DNA from: DATJJW01 sp035491935
Lineage (GTDB): Bacteria > Pseudomonadota > Alphaproteobacteria > ATCC43930 > CGMCC-115725
Reading direction: 5' to 3'
Length of the DNA stretch: 9,299 bases
Assembly (NCBI GenBank): GCA_035491935.1
Contig: DATJJW010000233.1
Span: 1 to 9,299, forward strand
Below the pieces are notes generated by a model that was not told the DNA's origin, ran no database searches, and was given only the letters and a program-made list of their open reading frames with translations. The translations under genes and the position numbers were made by a program. Position 1 is the first letter of the stretch. Every line of letters starts with the position of its first letter. Positions 1 through 5,549 of this stretch are shown one piece after another.

Positions 1-29
1 TACATTATTAAATTATTCGGCAACCTCAC

Positions 30-62
30 CCATTTGGAATAATACCATATGTTTTCCAATGG
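30..62. repeat. Imperfect inverted repeat in AT-rich edge
   Basis: CCATTTGGAA (30-39) can pair with TTCCAATGG (54-62): 9 base pairs with one bulged T around a 14-nt AT-rich loop. TTTATTT follows on the plus side. It could be a weak terminator for a gene left of the window, but the arms are AT-rich and the loop is long. The rest of 1-140 is AT-rich, unlike the genes to the right, and holds no ORF I can support. Confidence 0.2.
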
Positions 63-140
63 TTTATTTAATACCTTCGCCGTCAACGCCTGCCATGGCG
101 ATCGGAAAATAACCCGATTTGTTGACAGATAGGCTTCATA

Positions 141-1328
141 CTATACGGCGCGGTTTTTTCCCAAAAGGGTTACCACGACCGCCAGCGAGAGCAGCGCCGC
201 GCAGGCCGCCGCCAGAAAGGCCGACGGCAGGCCATAGCTGCCCGCGACCGTGCCCATGATGGGGCCGGCGGCAGCCAGGCCGATATCGAAACAGGCAAGA
301 TAGGCACCGAGCGCCATGGCCCGATTATCTGGGGCGAGATGCCGCACCGCCTCGACGCCGAGCGAGGGGAAGACCAGCGAATAGCCCAACCCGGTCAGCA
401 TGGCGCCACCCAGCGCCATCAGCGGATGCACGCTCTGCCAGATGAGCACCAAACCAGCCGCTTCGACGATCAGGCAGGGGATGACCACCCGCTTGCCCCC
501 AAGCTTGTCGGGCAGTCCGGCGAAGAAGAGCCGCATGGCGAGATAGGCCACGCCGAAGCCGGTCAAGGCCCAGCCGGCATGCGCCCAGTGGGATTCGGCA
601 TAACGCAGCGCCAGAAAGGCCGCGATGGTGCCGAAGCCGGAAGATGCCAGCGCCATGCCGAGGCCGGGAATCCAGATCGCGATGAAGCCGCCAAGGACGC
701 TGCGGCTGCCGCGGCGCGCACTGATCGGCGCCGGCACCATGGCCATCGCCATAGGCAGTGCCATCAATGGCAGGACCACGGTGACGCCCGCCACGGCGAG
801 GAAGCCCCACCCGGCATAGAGAAACGTGCCCAGCGGCGCGCCGAAGGCGATAGCGGCGTACATCGCCATGCCGTTCCAGGCCATGGCGCGGCCGGAATGG
901 GCGACGCCGACCATCGAGATCGACCAGGCGAGGCAACCGGTGATGTAGAAGCTCTCGGCCAATCCCAGCAGCAGCCGGGCAGCCAGCATGAGCGCGAAGG
1001 CCGCCGGTGCCGGCAGGGGCAGGCGCATCGACAGGGCATAGACCACCCCGACCAGCGCCGCGACGACCAGCCCCAGCATCGACACCTTCTTGGCACCGAT
1101 CGTGTCGCTGAGATGGCCGGCCAGCTGCCGGGTGAACACGGTCGCGAGCGACTGCGCGCCGATCGCCACGCCGATGGCGGCGGCTCCATAGCCCAGTTTG
1201 GCATGGATTTCGATCGGCAGTACCGGCAGTGGAATGCCGACGGACAGGAACCCCAGGAAGGCGATCGTCGTATAGGGCAGGAAATGCGCCGTCTTGATGG
1301 TCGCGGCAGCCGTCGTCGTCGTCATCAT
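141..1328 (-). CDS. MFS transporter, YhhS/YfcJ-type (arabinose efflux permease family)
   Basis: Inner-membrane secondary transporter of 395 residues, the usual length for a 12-helix MFS protein. Hydrophobic segments run through the whole length. The loop after helix 2 carries MFS motif A, GHLSDTIGAKK at residues 71-81. From memory it resembles E. coli YhhS/YfcJ at several points: an N-terminal GIPLPVLP stretch, a WNGMAMY segment, ASSGFGTIAAFLALRY mid-protein, and GYSLVFPSLGVEAV in the second half. Family members are annotated as probable drug or sugar efflux carriers; the substrate cannot be read from sequence. The start is one of two adjacent ATGs (1328 or 1325), preceded by a run of six G on the coding strand that abuts the first ATG, so the second may be preferred. 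It is divergent from the isomerase-like gene and could share control with it. The product family is secure; its role in the locus is inference. Confidence 0.9.
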   Translation of the reverse strand: MMTTTTAAATIKTAHFLPYTTIAFLGFLSVGIPLPVLPIEIHAKLGYGAAAIGVAIGAQSLATVFTRQLAGHLSDTIGAKKVSMLGLVVAALVGVVYALSMRLPLPAPAAFALMLAARLLLGLAESFYITGCLAWSISMVGVAHSGRAMAWNGMAMYAAIAFGAPLGTFLYAGWGFLAVAGVTVVLPLMALPMAMAMVPAPISARRGSRSVLGGFIAIWIPGLGMALASSGFGTIAAFLALRYAESHWAHAGWALTGFGVAYLAMRLFFAGLPDKLGGKRVVIPCLIVEAAGLVLIWQSVHPLMALGGAMLTGLGYSLVFPSLGVEAVRHLAPDNRAMALGAYLACFDIGLAAAGPIMGTVAGSYGLPSAFLAAACAALLSLAVVVTLLGKNRAV

Positions 1329-1424
1329 CCCCCCACACTCGGTTTCGGGCTGAGGGCAGCGATAGCGGCTTGGGCAGCTAAGACAAGCGTTAATCGCGCA
1401 AGGGAGGCAGCCCGCACCTCAGAA

Positions 1425-1497
1425 CCAACTTGCAGCCAATTCCGTCTTATGGCCTGTTGCCGGGGCAGATGGTGACCATAGGGTCACTCCAAGTTGG
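1425..1497. repeat. 8-bp inverted repeat spanning the maiA-like leader
   Basis: CCAACTTG (1425-1432) and CAAGTTGG (1490-1497) are perfect reverse complements 57 nt apart, enclosing the shorter palindrome at 1472-1487. The right arm overlaps the first two bases of the Shine-Dalgarno stretch GGAGAGGG (1496-1503). If transcription starts upstream of 1425, a long-range pairing could affect ribosome access. An 8-bp match over this distance can arise by chance. Confidence 0.3.
1472..1487. promoter_or_regulatory. Candidate operator: GTGACC-N4-GGTCAC palindrome
   Basis: A perfect 6-bp inverted repeat with a 4-nt spacer (GTGACCATAGGGTCAC) ends 20 bp before the maiA-like ATG, in the divergent spacer with the MFS gene. 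The 16-bp size and the outer GT...AC bases suit a dimeric helix-turn-helix regulator. GntR-family operators are often short GT...AC palindromes, so the GntR regulator encoded at 2240-3022 is the natural candidate. No second copy was found in front of the regulator, and binding is inference. Confidence 0.4.
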
Positions 1498-1507
1498 AGA
1501 GGGCGGC

Positions 1508-2161
1508 ATGATCAAGATGTACGGCTTCTGGCGCTCCGCGGCGTCGTTCCGCGTGCGCATGGCGATGAACCTGAAGAACATCTCCTACGAGGAGACGATG
1601 ATCAACCTCGACACCGGCGAGCAGCACAAGGAGGAGTATCTCTGCGTCAATACGCAGGCGGTCGTGCCCTCGCTGATCGTCGATGACGGCCCGCCCCTCA
1701 CCCAGTCGATGGCGATTCTGGAATATCTCGAGGAGCTTTACCCCGACCCGCCGCTCTTGCCCAAGGATGCGCGCGGTCGGCAACGGGTGCGCTCGCTTTC
1801 GCAGATCTTCGTCGCCGACCATCATCCGCTGATCGTGCCGCGCATCCGCAGCTTCCTTACCGGCACGCTCGGCTTGCCGGCCGAAACGCGCGATGCCTGG
1901 CTGCGTCACTGGTTCCGCGAGGGCATGGTCAATGGCGAGAAGAAGCTGGCGGACGATCCGGCCACCGGCAGGTTCTGCCATGGCGACACCCTGACCATCG
2001 CCGATCTTTGCATGCTGAGCCACGCCCTGGCGACGCGGCATTACAAGATCGACTTCTCCGACCTGCCGGTGATCAGCCGCATCGTCGAGAATTGCCTGGG
2101 CGTAGACGCCATCGCCCGCGCGGTGCCCCTGAAGCAGCCGGGCGCGCCATCCGGGCACTGA
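1508..2161 (+). CDS. maiA: Zeta-class glutathione S-transferase, maleylacetoacetate isomerase-like
   Basis: Cytosolic glutathione transferase of 217 residues. The best match is the zeta class, which uses glutathione to isomerise maleylacetoacetate (tyrosine/homogentisate route) or maleylpyruvate (gentisate route). The N-terminal thioredoxin-fold domain (about 1-80) has the class signature RSAASFRVR at 9-17, the cis-proline at VVPSL (P54), and TQSMAI (65-70) for the glutathione glutamyl group. The C-terminal helical domain has CHGDTLTIADLC. Against the SSCSWRVR signature, the second Ser and the Cys are both Ala here; bacterial relatives also vary at these positions. The ATG at 1508 is chosen because family members start with the KMYGFWRS strand and GGAGAGGG lies 4 nt upstream. 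An in-frame ATG at 1430 would add 26 unrelated residues. No fumarylacetoacetase or dioxygenase is in view, so the exact substrate is uncertain; a general GST remains possible. Confidence 0.8.
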   Translation: MIKMYGFWRSAASFRVRMAMNLKNISYEETMINLDTGEQHKEEYLCVNTQAVVPSLIVDDGPPLTQSMAILEYLEELYPDPPLLPKDARGRQRVRSLSQIFVADHHPLIVPRIRSFLTGTLGLPAETRDAWLRHWFREGMVNGEKKLADDPATGRFCHGDTLTIADLCMLSHALATRHYKIDFSDLPVISRIVENCLGVDAIARAVPLKQPGAPSGH

Positions 2162-2202
2162 CATCGAAGACGCGCCAGGTTCGTAAGATACCTTCCTATA
2201 TT

Positions 2203-2231
2203 TTGACATTCTGTGCGGCGCCGGGCAGAAT
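2203..2231 (+). promoter_or_regulatory. Candidate sigma-70 promoter for the gntR gene
   Basis: A perfect -35 hexamer TTGACA (2203-2208) is separated by 17 bp from CAGAAT (2226-2231), which matches four of six bases of the -10 consensus. It lies in the 78-bp gap after the maiA-like stop codon, within an AT-rich patch. Transcription would begin near 2238-2240, at or just before the regulator's ATG. Confidence 0.5.
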
Positions 2232-2239
2232 CGGGCGCC

Positions 2240-3022
2240 ATGAGGGAAGAGACAGAAGTCGAAACCACGCAGGACGCTGCGGCCACCTCGGTGACCGCAC
2301 CGCTCTATACCAAGGTTAGACGCGAGATCCTGAGCGATCTGCGTGATGGCCGCTGGCGCGCCGGCCATCGCCTGCCGACGGAGCCGCAACTGGCCAACCG
2401 CTTCGGCGTCAGCATCTCCACCGTCCGTAAGGCAATCGACCTGCTGGTCAGCGAACGTATCCTGCTGCGCCAGGCGGGCCGGGGCACCACGGTCGCCTGC
2501 TACAACAATCAGGAGAATTTCGAGTCCTTCTCGCAGCTCGCCGACGAGACGGGGCGCCCCGTCACCATCGATGCCGAGGTCCTGGGCTGCGACGTCTTCG
2601 ATGGCCACATCGACGGCGAGGACGATGCCGACATCCGCGCCAAGCTGGGCAGCACGGCACCGCTGGCCCGGATCGTCAATCTGCGTTGCGAGAACGGCAA
2701 GCCGCTGATCCTCGACCGGCTGTTCCTGCCGCTCGACATCTTCAAGGGACTGACCGGCGAGGCATTCCAGAACCGCGGCGGCCTCATCTATGGTTTCTAT
2801 CAGGAGCACTTCGGCGTAACCGTGGTGCGGGTGGAGGAAGCGCTGACCGCCTGCCCCGCCGATGCCGAGACCGCCGCCATACTGGGCGTGGCGCCACAGA
2901 CGCCGCTCCTGCGCATCGAGCGCCTGGCCTTCTCCTTCGACGACCGGCCGGTCGAATGGCGTTACCGTCTCGTCAATACCAGCCACTGCGCCTATCGCAA
3001 CGTGATCGGCCTCAAGGACTAG
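2240..3022 (+). CDS. GntR-family transcriptional regulator, HutC subfamily (UTRA domain)
   Basis: DNA-binding regulator of 260 residues. An N-terminal winged helix-turn-helix (about 21-85) contains LPTEPQLANRFGVSISTVRKA-type recognition sequence (45-65) and the RQAGRGT wing (77-83). A UTRA ligand-binding domain follows (about 100-255), with the family-typical LRIERL and the late WRYRLVNTSHCAYRN region. HutC-type proteins usually repress a neighbouring catabolic operon and release DNA on binding a small metabolite. The isomerase-like gene 78 bp upstream, the VOC gene downstream and the divergent exporter are the likely targets. The ATG at 2240 is preferred; a GTG at 2213 in the same frame has no ribosome binding site and lies between the promoter hexamers. 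The ATG also lacks a good Shine-Dalgarno sequence, which fits a leaderless mRNA. The family call is firm; ligand and targets are unknown. Confidence 0.9.
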   Translation: MREETEVETTQDAAATSVTAPLYTKVRREILSDLRDGRWRAGHRLPTEPQLANRFGVSISTVRKAIDLLVSERILLRQAGRGTTVACYNNQENFESFSQLADETGRPVTIDAEVLGCDVFDGHIDGEDDADIRAKLGSTAPLARIVNLRCENGKPLILDRLFLPLDIFKGLTGEAFQNRGGLIYGFYQEHFGVTVVRVEEALTACPADAETAAILGVAPQTPLLRIERLAFSFDDRPVEWRYRLVNTSHCAYRNVIGLKD

Positions 3023-3027
3023 GCGCG

Positions 3028-3043
3028 CCTCGAAGACTCGAGG
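3028..3043. repeat. 6-bp inverted repeat between gntR and VOC genes
   Basis: CCTCGA (3028-3033) and TCGAGG (3038-3043) form a perfect stem with a 4-nt AGAC loop just after the regulator stop codon. No T-run follows, so it is not a standard intrinsic terminator. It could be a minor mRNA hairpin or an operator-like site in the 75-bp gap before the VOC gene. Confidence 0.25.
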
Positions 3044-3097
3044 GCGGCCACACCGACATGCGGCCGTCCCAACCCCTGGACAGGGAGTGGCGTGATC

Positions 3098-3550
3098 ATG
3101 AGCAAGCCTACCTTCGATCAGATCAATCTCGTTTGCGGCGATCTCGACGCCTCGGTCGCGTTCTACCGCAAACTTGGCGTGGAGATTCCCGACACGGCGA
3201 TCTGGCGCACCTCCACGGGTGCGCATCATGCCGGCGTCGCCGGACAGCCGGCGGATCAGGCGATCGACTTCGATCTCGATTCCACCGCCTTCGCGCAAAT
3301 CTGGAACAGCGGCTGGACGGGACGAACCAACCTGAAGGGCCGCGTCGTCGTGGGTTTTAGCCTGCCCACGCGCCAGGATGTCGATGATCTCTTCCGCGAC
3401 ATGACCGGCGCCGGATATCGCGGCCTGCAGGAACCCTACGACGCTTTTTGGGGCGCGCGTTACGCGGTCATCGAAGATCCCGACGGCATCGCAGTCGGCT
3501 TGATGAGCCCAGTATCACTGGACAGGAAATCGCCGCCCCCGGATGTGTGA
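3098..3550 (+). CDS. VOC-family (glyoxalase/bleomycin-resistance fold) protein
   Basis: Small protein of 150 residues with two beta-alpha-beta-beta-beta modules of the vicinal oxygen chelate fold. The first opens with INLVCGDLDASVAFYRKLGVEI (pattern visible at 9-30). The second ends with IEDPDGIAVGLMSP (125-138), where family members usually have DPDGN-hydrophobic-Glu. The superfamily includes glyoxalase I, extradiol dioxygenases, fosfomycin-resistance enzymes and metal-free binding proteins. Usual metal positions appear substituted: Q8 in place of the first-strand His, and G134 in place of the terminal Glu. It may therefore bind a ligand without catalysis or use other residues (His43-His44 are near). 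GGGAG (3083-3087) precedes two possible starts, GTG 3092 and ATG 3098; ATG is preferred because it gives a normal N-terminus. It follows gntR by 75 bp on the same strand and is convergent with the next gene. Confidence 0.75.
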   Translation: MSKPTFDQINLVCGDLDASVAFYRKLGVEIPDTAIWRTSTGAHHAGVAGQPADQAIDFDLDSTAFAQIWNSGWTGRTNLKGRVVVGFSLPTRQDVDDLFRDMTGAGYRGLQEPYDAFWGARYAVIEDPDGIAVGLMSPVSLDRKSPPPDV

Positions 3551-3575
3551 TCGCACCGAGGCCGCGATTGACGGC

Positions 3576-4334
3576 TCAAAGCTCGATCCGGCCGCCACGC
3601 AAGGCAAGGCCCGCCACCGGCGACGCCAGCGCGCCAACATATCCCGACGAGAGATCGAGATGCCGGAAGGTCCAGGGCGGCTCGACCGGTTCGAGCAGCC
3701 GGGCCGGCACGTCGGTATTGACCGAGAAGGAATCGAGCGGCGTGGCTAAACCCTCGCCCAGCGCCTTGACGTAGGCCTCCTTGCGTGTCCAGGCGGTGAA
3801 GAAGGCTGCTTCCCTGAGTGCCGGCGGCAGAGCCATATAGGCCTCGAACTCGTAGGCCGAGAAGAAGCGTTCGACCAACCCGTCGGCATCGTCCATCGGC
3901 CTCAGCGCCTCGACATCGACGCCGATATCGCCGGCACGGGTGACCGCGACGACCGTGGCCTCTTCCGAATGGGCGAGGTTGAATTCGATGGCGGGATGCT
4001 CGACCAGGACGGGCTTGCCGCCTGCCCTCTTGTCGAAGACCAAGGCCTCCGGCGCCTGGGCCGTGTAGCGGCTCAGCACCAAGCGCAGCGCCGCATGGCT
4101 GCGGGTGAAGCGTATGCCGTGGCTCGGCTGGATGAAGCGCTGGGCGCGCGCCAACTCCTCTTCCGAAAGCAATTGGCGGTGGCGTCTTGCAGCATCGGGA
4201 CTGTCCGTGCCGATCACGGCCCAGACATGGACCTCTCTCGGTCCCAATTCCGGCCATTCCGGCACCAGGGCCAGTTCGGCCCAGGCTCCGATCGGCGGCA
4301 GAATGCCCAAATCGTCGATGATCGGCAGCATCAT
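3576..4334 (-). CDS. 4'-phosphopantetheinyl transferase, Sfp/AcpT superfamily
   Basis: Transfers the phosphopantetheine arm from coenzyme A to a serine of a carrier protein. At 252 residues it has the pseudo-dimeric Sfp-type length. Visible motifs are FNLAHSE (118-124, usually FNLSHS), IGVDVE (137-142) with Asp140 and Glu142 as magnesium ligands, and WTRKEAYVKALGEGL (182-196) with Glu186 as the third acidic ligand. All catalytic residues are present, so the enzyme should be active. ATG 4334 is chosen because AAGGTGG lies 5 nt upstream; a GTG at 4343 would add only three residues. No carrier-protein, polyketide or nonribosomal synthetase gene lies in the window, so its partner is elsewhere on the genome. 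It is convergent with the VOC gene (25-bp gap) and lies 128 bp downstream of the small exported-protein gene on the same strand. Confidence 0.92.
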   Translation of the reverse strand: MMLPIIDDLGILPPIGAWAELALVPEWPELGPREVHVWAVIGTDSPDAARRHRQLLSEEELARAQRFIQPSHGIRFTRSHAALRLVLSRYTAQAPEALVFDKRAGGKPVLVEHPAIEFNLAHSEEATVVAVTRAGDIGVDVEALRPMDDADGLVERFFSAYEFEAYMALPPALREAAFFTAWTRKEAYVKALGEGLATPLDSFSVNTDVPARLLEPVEPPWTFRHLDLSSGYVGALASPVAGLALRGGRIEL

Positions 4335-4429
4335 GCTACCCACCTTGATGACACGTTCTTGTTCCCCCTGTTCCTATCAATTTTAGATCGCGACGCTCCC
4401 GAACGGAAGGGGCACGTGTCAAAATTCAT

Positions 4430-4446
4430 TCCATTCAAATCCATTC
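4430..4446 (-). repeat. Direct repeat GAATGGA x2, 10-bp period, beside a TTGACA hexamer
   Basis: On the minus strand GAATGGA occurs at 4446-4440 and again at 4436-4430, one helical turn apart. TTGACA (4422-4417) follows 7 bp after the second copy. This is upstream of the phosphopantetheinyl transferase gene. No convincing -10 hexamer lies 16-18 bp beyond TTGACA, so this is at most a possible activator site next to a weak promoter. Confidence 0.25.
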
Positions 4447-4448
4447 CG

Positions 4449-4460
4449 CCGGTCGACCGG
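4449..4460. repeat. 12-bp palindrome CCGGTCGACCGG after the PRC-like gene
   Basis: A perfect 12-bp palindrome begins 2 bp beyond the stop codon of the small exported-protein gene. It is too tight to form a normal hairpin loop and has no T-run on the minus strand, so it is not an obvious terminator. It could be a protein-binding site or chance in GC-rich DNA. Confidence 0.25.
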
Positions 4461-4462
4461 AT

Positions 4463-4774
4463 CTATTCGCCGTTCGCAATGGGCGCGTGCCGATCTATCC
4501 GATTCAGCTCATCGGCCTGGCTGCCGCCGACGGCGATCAGCGTATTCTGGCCGTCACCCTGGGTGATCCGGCTGGTATCCATCTTGATGCGATGGCCGTC
4601 CGGCGTCGCGATCACCGCCTGCTGGCCGTGATCAGCCATGCCGACGACCTGGCCGATCGGCGTCCCATTGGCGTCGAGCAGATGTTTGCCCACCATATTT
4701 GAACTCGGCATGTCTGCCGCCATGGCAGCGGAGGAAAGGCCGACCAGCGCGATTGCCGCGAGAGACAGCTTCAT
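4463..4774 (-). CDS. Small exported PRC-barrel-like protein
   Basis: Secreted or periplasmic protein of 103 residues. Residues 1-20 form a clear Sec signal peptide: MKLS, a hydrophobic core AAIALVGLSSA, and a cleavage site after AMA or AMAA. The mature part (about 27-75) resembles a PRC-barrel module: MVGKHLLDANGTPIGQVVGM, then a short strand pattern QAVIATPDGHRIKMDTSRI. The family name comes from the photosynthetic reaction centre H subunit, but small exported versions are common in alphaproteobacteria and mostly uncharacterised; they are often linked to envelope or stress functions. The start is well supported, with GGAGG 6 nt before the ATG. It is divergent from the DUF2237 gene, and the shared region carries the GTTAAC repeat array. 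The PRC assignment is from pattern only; the molecular role is unknown. Confidence 0.75.
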   Translation of the reverse strand: MKLSLAAIALVGLSSAAMAADMPSSNMVGKHLLDANGTPIGQVVGMADHGQQAVIATPDGHRIKMDTSRITQGDGQNTLIAVGGSQADELNRIDRHAPIANGE

Positions 4775-4813
4775 CTTTTGCCTCCATACTAAAAGGATCG
4801 AAGAGACGAGTTC

Positions 4814-4849
4814 GTTAACAACATGGTTAACGACATAGTTAACAACAAG
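4814..4849. repeat. Three tandem 12-bp GTTAAC repeats in a divergent promoter region
   Basis: GTTAACAACATG (4814-4825), GTTAACGACATA (4826-4837) and GTTAACAACAAG (4838-4849) are head-to-tail copies with an exact 12-bp period. Each contains the palindrome GTTAAC. The array lies 39 bp upstream of the PRC-like start codon and 65 bp upstream of the DUF2237 start codon, so it could control one or both. The minus strand includes TTAACCAT (4830-4823), the form of a CtrA half-site in alphaproteobacteria, but TTAA elements are 8 nt apart rather than the canonical 7. Confidence 0.6.
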
Positions 4850-4914
4850 CCTGGATGAGTGTCGGTTCAGCCAGACGGGCCGGACCGGCGATAGTCAAGA
4901 CAAGGGAAAAAGCA

Positions 4915-5328
4915 ATGTTCCGCGAGGATGGTAGCGGTGGTGGTGGCGGCGGCAGACGGGCACGCAACGTGCTGGGCAGCGTGCTGGAAAGCTGCTCCTT
5001 CGATCCATTGACCGGTTTCTTCCGCAATGGCTGCTGCGATACCTCGGCCCAGGATCTGGGCAGTCATACAGTCTGTGTTGTGATGACGGCGGAGTTCCTG
5101 CGCTTCTCGAAAGCCAGCGGCAACGACCTCTCGACGCCACGGCCCGAATTCGGTTTCGCCGGCCTCAAGCCCGGCGACCGCTGGTGCCTATGCGCGCCGC
5201 GCTGGCAGGAAGCATTCGAGGCCGGCCATGCACCGCAGGTCGTCCTGCGCGCGACCCATGAAGGGGCACTGGCCTATTGCAGTCTGAAGGATCTCAAGGC
5301 CCACGCGGCCGATGCCCAGGCCTCCTAG
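4915..5328 (+). CDS. DUF2237 family protein
   Basis: Soluble protein of 137 residues from the DUF2237 family, which is widespread in bacteria and has no settled function that I know. The match is strong throughout the core: NVLGSVLESC (18-27), DPLTGFFRNGCC (30-41), GSHTVCVVMTAEFL (49-62), GNDLSTP (69-75), LKPGDRWCLCAPRWQEA (84-100) and ATHEGAL near the C-terminus. Conserved cysteines at 27, 40, 41, 54, 91 and 93 suggest metal binding or redox chemistry; this is inference. Residues 6-13 are an unusual glycine-rich run (GSGGGGGG) before the conserved core. ATG 4915 is chosen because AAGGGA lies 8 nt upstream; an in-frame ATG at 4855 would add 20 residues outside the conserved part and has no ribosome binding site. 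It is divergent from the PRC-like gene. Confidence 0.88.
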   Translation: MFREDGSGGGGGGRRARNVLGSVLESCSFDPLTGFFRNGCCDTSAQDLGSHTVCVVMTAEFLRFSKASGNDLSTPRPEFGFAGLKPGDRWCLCAPRWQEAFEAGHAPQVVLRATHEGALAYCSLKDLKAHAADAQAS

Positions 5329-5549
5329 CGCCGGCCGCTGGCGCCAGGCGCCCCAAACGACAGGCCGCCGCGCATCACGGGCCTTCCGCGTCATCCGGCG
5401 GCGGGATCGGCGAATGTCATTGCTGAATTGCCGATTTATCCATGGTTGGCCCTCCCCCATCTGTTAAGGTGCCGAAGTAGTCCAACGCTATCAAGACCTT
5501 GCCGGCTTCGCCCGCCGCGTCGCCTTGAGGTCTGCCCCGACACACCGCC
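5329..5549. other. Intergenic region before the AbrB-family gene
   Basis: This 221-bp gap holds no gene I can support. GCGCC (5328-5332) and GGCGC (5340-5344) can form a short stem right at the DUF2237 stop codon, without a T-run. A less GC-rich patch around 5414-5470 could contain the promoter of the AbrB-family gene, but no hexamer pair is convincing. Confidence 0.4.

Noticed and set aside
339..1475. 378-residue plus-strand ORF opposite the MFS gene
   Set aside because: Its product is a low-complexity Arg/Gln/His-rich sequence without hydrophobic core patterning, while the minus strand is a clear MFS transporter.
2218..2240. Paired GGCGCC palindromes before gntR as an operator
   Set aside because: GGCGCC is frequent in DNA of this composition, and the copies show no further symmetry.
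1484..3298. 604-residue minus-strand ORF antisense to the isomerase and gntR genes
   Set aside because: The plus strand encodes two clear families in this span. The antisense product has no recognisable domain and the arginine/glycine/aspartate-rich look of a GC-rich shadow frame.
4814..4849. CRISPR-like array
   Set aside because: Repeats are 12 bp, directly abutting and without spacers; this is a tandem operator-like repeat, not a CRISPR.
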